From: Brachypodium distachyon
Taxonomy: Eukaryota > Streptophyta > Magnoliopsida > Poales > Poaceae
DNA: 64,000 nucleotides
Assembly (NCBI RefSeq): GCF_000005505.3
Contig: NC_016132.3
Coordinates: forward strand, 19,272,501-19,336,500
Reading direction: 5' to 3'
Shown: piece by piece, positions 59,801-64,000 of the stretch
Layout: each line of letters begins with the position of its first letter
Position numbering within the stretch: the first letter of the stretch is position 1
The notes under the pieces: generated by a model
Seen by the model: only the letters and a program-made list of their open reading frames with translations
Database searches by the model: none
Told to the model about the DNA's origin: nothing
Position numbers and translations under genes: made by a program

Positions 59801-60485
59801 AACAAAAAAGTACTCAAAATTGAAAGCATGGCACGAAATTGTATAGTATATTCTTTACTTCACAGATGTTTAAATTTAACTAAAACTAATGGGAACAAAA
59901 TGTTAAAGTGTTCTTGTTTACATTTTAAAACAATAAAACGTAAAAAGTATGTGACCAAATGATGTGTAAAATAAGAAAAACTTTTCAAAAAAAACATGAT
60001 TTAATTGATGAGGTGGCATGGTTGAATTTATAGATTAATGAAAAAAATAATGTAAAATGGATACATACATGACTTGATGAGGTGTCATGGTTTGCATGGT
60101 TTTATGACGGGCCTAATGAGGTGGCATGCTTGCATGTTGAGAGAAATAGTTAGTGGGGATCTTCTATTTAGGTATAGAAGATTACATTTTCTTGTGTGCT
60201 CTGTTTGAGTGTTTTTTGACTTGGTTCCCCTTTGCCTCAGATGAGATGTGCTGCCTGGTGATGAGGAGATTCGAAGGGCTGGTCAACAAGATCGATTAAA
60301 CAATTGGATTAAAGGTATAATTGGGCAACTTTCTTCTTTACTTTTTGTTCTGTTCTCATGCATTGGGAGCTTTTTTTGAGGCCTTGTTTGCTTTAGAATA
60401 TCAAACATACAAGATACGGTTCCTTAAAATCTCTCTCTGAATGGAGATAAATCTTTTTGTAGAACATGGTAAGATTGGCTTACTG
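59800..60485. other. Noncoding AT-rich spacer with GAGGTGGCATG motifs
   Basis: TGATGAGGTGGCATGGTT/TGATGAGGTGTCATGGTT/TAATGAGGTGGCATGCTT occur at about 60006, 60074 and 60115, a short degenerate repeat. No gene. Confidence 0.4.
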
Positions 60486-60850
60486 TTTAGTTGGACAGTG
60501 CTGGCTCTGTGAAACTGAAGCTTCCTTTTCTTATTTTCAGTATTGGCATTGCGTACTTTGGCTTTGGAGATGCATTGTTTGCTAGATCAGCTACTTTCCT
60601 GCAGAACTATGAGCTGAGATGGGAAATGTTAGTATTTAAGAAGATGATCTCTTTAGCAATTACTCCCCCCGATCTGAAAAAAAGTGTAGCGACTGTATGT
60701 ACAATGCTACTTTACAAAAAAAAAACCCTTCTACTTAGAAACAAACAAAAACGCCCTCCCACCTTCAGGTTGCCTTCTTCCTCGCTCGCCCGAGGTTGCC
60801 TCTCACCTCCAGCCGCCCCACCTACCTTGCAGCTACGGTTTCTGCTTCAG

Positions 60851-61024
60851 TTTTCGGTGTTTCTAGCAATCTTAAAAACAATTTTCCCGTTTACACATGA
60901 AGCTGACACGTGCTTCTCAGCCAGAAGCACCAAAAAGTTTTCGGTGTTTCTAGCAATCTTAAAAACAATTTTCCCGTTTACACATGAAGCTGACACGTGC
61001 TTCTCAGCCAGAAGCACCAAAAAC
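60851..61024. repeat. Perfect 87-bp tandem duplication
   Basis: Copies 60851-60937 and 60938-61024 appear identical, unit start TTTTCGGTGTTTCTAGCAAT. As 87 is a multiple of three, the open frame at 60491-61054 passes through both, repeating 29 residues; that frame is otherwise not gene-like. Identity points to a very recent event, or an assembly artefact. Confidence 0.93.
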
Positions 61025-61639
61025 ACATCCGGAGGTGCTTCTCAGCTTCGCTAAAAGCACCAAAATCTGAGGCCGACGCCCAAACAAATAGGGCCTGGAT
61101 TCAGGTCCCTCATCTTTCCATCCTGTAGCTTATGTCCATGTGGCACAAGTTTTGGCCGGAGGAGGTGCCTCTTTCCTCCTCCAGCCAGAGGCACCTCCTC
61201 CGGCCAGCTCCTACACCTCCGATTCTTGCATCCAGGAAGAAACCCAAGCATTTTTTCACTCATTTGATGAACTCAACAATACTTTGAGAAAAGGGTTTCC
61301 ATTGAGAAAAACACTGGTCCAAATCAGTTGTTTCGACTCCCCATAAATTATAACACCAGAAATTATCAGCTGGAGTCTTCTTGACTACAAACTTCAGAGA
61401 AATCAAGCTTGAATTCGGAAAACACTTGCTTGCGTGCTTGGTGCTCAATCAATCAAAAACCTGATCGAACAAGAAATCAGCTCAAAGAAGAAGCAAACTC
61501 TCCGGTTTTGTGCTGCACCCACCAACCACAATTAACTACTCCAAGAATCCAAAAGGAAGCTCCCTGCGCTCCCCAAGAATTACCAGAATCCAACAGGAAT
61601 GCCAAGACAAAAGATAATGGATATCAATAGCGAAGACAC

Positions 61640-62262
61640 GTACAGAGACAGATAGAAAACATGGCGACGAGCTGGCGAATCTGCTTGGAGTTGTGCTTCC
61701 GGTGGCAGGTCACTTTCTTCCCGATCTCAATGAGCTATCAGACCAATCCGCGTCAGCACCAATCAGTACAAGAACGGATTAAGCATGGACTAATTGATTG
61801 ACAGAGCCCCATGTTGTGTGTCGATCGTCTCCCTTCAAGGCGTGCACCGTGAACTCCAACTGCTGCAGCCGCCGGAGCAGCTTCTCGACCAACGCCGCTT
61901 CCGACTGCAACAGCAAAGGAGGGTAACCAATTCAGCACGAGTTACCAGCGAAGAAAAAACGGGGCGGCATGGACGACGTGGAGATTTGGAACGACCTTTC
62001 CGTGGTAGGTGAGGACGGCCTTGATGCGTCCGGCCTCGGCGGCGAAGGCCACGACGGGTGTGCTGTCGTCGATGATGGCCTCAGCACGGTCGGAGCTGGA
62101 GAGGCTAGGGACGCTGGCGGCTCCACCTTCTGCGTGTGCAACCTCCGCCGCAAAGGATGCTTGAGGCCTCGTCCGGACTCGCAACCACCGGATCTGACCT
62201 TGCTGACGCCGGATCCAACGATTCGTCATCATCTTGGACGAAAAAAGCAAATTTTTCGGCAT
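61640..62262 (-). pseudogene. TFIIS N-terminal/Med26-type (LW domain) gene fragment
   Basis: Exon-like blocks on the minus strand: about 62262-61945 (SDRAEAIIDDSTPVVAFAAE, GRIKAVLTYHG), 61904 to about 61820 after a TTGCAG acceptor (SEAALVEKLLRRLQQLEFTV, HALK), and 61734 to about 61665 after a GATAG acceptor (LIEIGKKVTCHRKHNSKQIR, QLV). The EIGKxV..RKHxSKQIRxL signature is the TFIIS N-terminal/Med26 fold used by elongation and Mediator factors. The middle block lacks a GT donor after HALK, and the last helix (normally continuing to a conserved Trp) is missing, so this is a partial or decayed gene. 61050-61640 next to it shows nothing clear. Confidence 0.5.
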
Positions 62263-62519
62263 AATGTAGAGGTCAAGGAAGGAGGAGGAAAGGTGGCTCT
62301 GCGAGAGAAGGTGGCGCAGCGGGGAGGCGAGGGGAACGAGGCGGCGAGGCGAGTGTAGCCCCGTGGCAACGAGGCGATGTTTTTTGTTTCTTTTATTTTA
62401 CGTCTGGAGGCGGAGGGGATAATCTTGTTTTGTGGACAGCGGGGTTGGCCACGTACAAACACGAGGAGATTTTTGGAAAATGGTCGTCGCGACACCTTTT
62501 TCAACCGGTTTCGGTGGTT

Positions 62520-64000
62520 TTTCGCTGCCACGATGGCACTTGACCCGACGTTGACCGCCACGGAGGCAAAGTGGTGGACCTAGGCGCTGCACCTTCTTCT
62601 TCTCTCTCCCATCCCGTGCCTTGCTCTCTCTCTTAGTTGTTTGTTCCCCGCTGCTTCGAGGAGCCCTAGCCACCAAGGCGAGTTGGTGATGCTCGATAAG
62701 GCATCCCAGCACCAAGTAACTACACATTCTGGACAACCAAGAAGATGGAGTTACAGGAGGAAATCCAAAAACTTTTTGAGAAGCTGAAGCCTTTCTGTGC
62801 GTGGAACACTTTCTTAATTTCTTTCTCCCTTTTTGTGTGTCTCGAGCACTTTTTTGTTTTCTCTTTCCCTTTTTTGTGTCTGGAACACTTTCTTACTTCT
62901 TCCCTTTCCCTTGAGAAAGAAATGGTTGTGCTGAATTAAATTGCGTTGATTTGGTATGGGGAGACTAGACAAACCAATCTATTTATTTGTGCATGTACAT
63001 CAGCTGAAAATCTGCTCTGGTCCCAGCCGCTATCATTGGTTCAGCGTTGTTAAACGGATCCATTCCCATTTCTATGTCTACTGCACTAGTATCACCCGTT
63101 ATCACAGATATCCTTTCCAACACGCCAGCCAAACATGTTAACCAATAGTCTTCCCAAAAAATTCATGGGGAGTATATGCTGACTAAAAGCAAGCAATTTC
63201 TCTACTTCCCAAGAAGCAAGGTTTAGGATATTAATGAAAAAACTGGCCTTCACACCATCTCTCAAATGCATAGACTCGACCAAACTATCAACCGTTGCAT
63301 CTGTCAAGTTGTAAGCCATGTCCGGAGAACCAACTTCGGACATTTCTGACAGACAAGGATGCATGTATGGTGCAGTTCCTACCACACTTCTTTTAAGATA
63401 CTTGTAGGCTTCTAACTTTTGGACGAATTCTTTCTGCCTGGGACTGAGTTTCAAGAAGACGCAGTCTATGAGGCCAGGTAACTCATGTAAGATATAACCC
63501 TTGAAGAAGTGAAACACATCTCTTGTTAGTTTTCTGAGACTTGTAATAAGAGGTAGTAACACTGGAGGTACAAGAACTTGTATTGCGCGAGCAGTTTAGT
63601 ACAACAAGGTGAAAAATGGGGCCAGGTGGTACAATAACTTTAACTTGCGGGTGCGCGTTTGGTCATACCAAATAGGGCTTGTCGGTTGACTTATTCATTT
63701 TACGTAAAGGAGAAGAAGAAAGGAGAAGCAAAGGAAGGTTTGACTCGAGATGTGCTACACCTTCATGACCTTCGGCACACATTTCTTGCTTCTGACTTCC
63801 TATTGTCCAGTGCTCGACGATTCTAATCCAGGTCGACACGTGGCTTGTCGGTTGACTTGTTCATTTTATGCAAAACCCCCTTCGCCGTTTTGCTTATTGA
63901 AGAAAACCCTCCGAATCAAAATTAAAATATTGGCAGTACAAGCTAATGATAGAGACTAGACAAGAAGATAAGGGTGATGTGTGAGTGATGATGGGGAAAT
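62520..64000. repeat. CLASSY cassette, copy 4 (runs off the window)
   Basis: A shortened left part (AGGCGCTGCACCTTCTTC at 62582 fused early to CACCAAGTAACTACACATTC at 62710), CT-rich block, GATTTGGTATGGGGAGAC, SNF2 fragment, tail with CTACACCTTCATGACCTTCG (63753) and GATGATGGGGAAAT at the edge. Confidence 0.7.
63092..63562 (-). pseudogene. SNF2 CLASSY-like fragment, copy 4
   Basis: 156 codons, the least damaged inter-lobe segment: LPGLIDCVFLKLSPRQKEFV, LEAYKYLKRSVVGTAPYMHP, SLVESMHLRDGVKASFFINI, LLAFSQHILPMNFLGRLLVN. About three bases are lost at LIDCVF relative to the other copies, without a frame change. The helicase-C part again runs out of frame after GWRVG. No ATPase motifs remain. Confidence 0.72.

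Noticed and set aside
60661..60720. Stowaway MITE starting CTCCCCCCGATCTGAAAAA
   Set aside because: Single end only; no inverted partner found downstream.

Overview
The window is nuclear DNA of a grass (Poaceae), most likely a Pooideae/Triticeae-type genome. I infer this from GT-AG introns, Stowaway-type MITEs with CTCCCTCCGT ends, a Ty3/gypsy Athila-type retrotransposon with a tRNA-Asp primer site, a grass-style CYP71 gene, and GC-rich first exons in AT-rich, repeat-laden DNA. No bacterial, organellar or rRNA feature is present.

Layout. 1-450: start (minus strand) of a small secreted-peptide gene running off the left edge. 3188-6678 (-): the best-preserved host gene, a complete three-exon CYP71-family P450 of 530 residues, with a 1.8-kb first intron holding a 67-bp minisatellite. 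8285-9821: a Mutator-like TIR element with near-perfect 9-bp target duplications, followed by a 39-bp perfect palindrome. 10.5-16 kb (-): remnant of a multi-exon gene (possibly B3-like), split by a 2-kb tandem array. 17.6-19.1 kb: a 1.2-kb Stowaway-ended element, then a second, broken copy of the P450 first exon. 20-28 kb: MITEs and AT-rich DNA with little coding signal. 28.5-30.65 kb (+): an Ulp1/SENP-like SUMO-protease gene with a frameshift. 31.4-35.5 kb, 48.2-50.5 kb, 58.4-59.8 kb and 62.5-64 kb: recurrent cassettes carrying fragments of a CLASSY-type SNF2 gene, two also carrying a RING-H2 fragment. 36223-45217: a young, full-length Athila-type element whose two LTRs are in inverted orientation although a 5-bp target duplication flanks it. 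45.7-57.5 kb: three more long-TIR elements and an inverted duplication of a BRCT-type gene. 60.5-62.4 kb: short tandem duplication and a TFIIS-N/Med26-type gene fragment.

The genes do not form a pathway. Probably active: the P450 and the peptide gene. The rest is a mosaic of TIR elements, captured gene pieces and nested duplications. The most unusual structure is the inverted-LTR retrotransposon; second is the accumulation of same-strand fragments of a CLASSY-type gene (a family that in Arabidopsis acts in RNA-directed DNA methylation) next to several inverted duplications that could form hairpin RNA.
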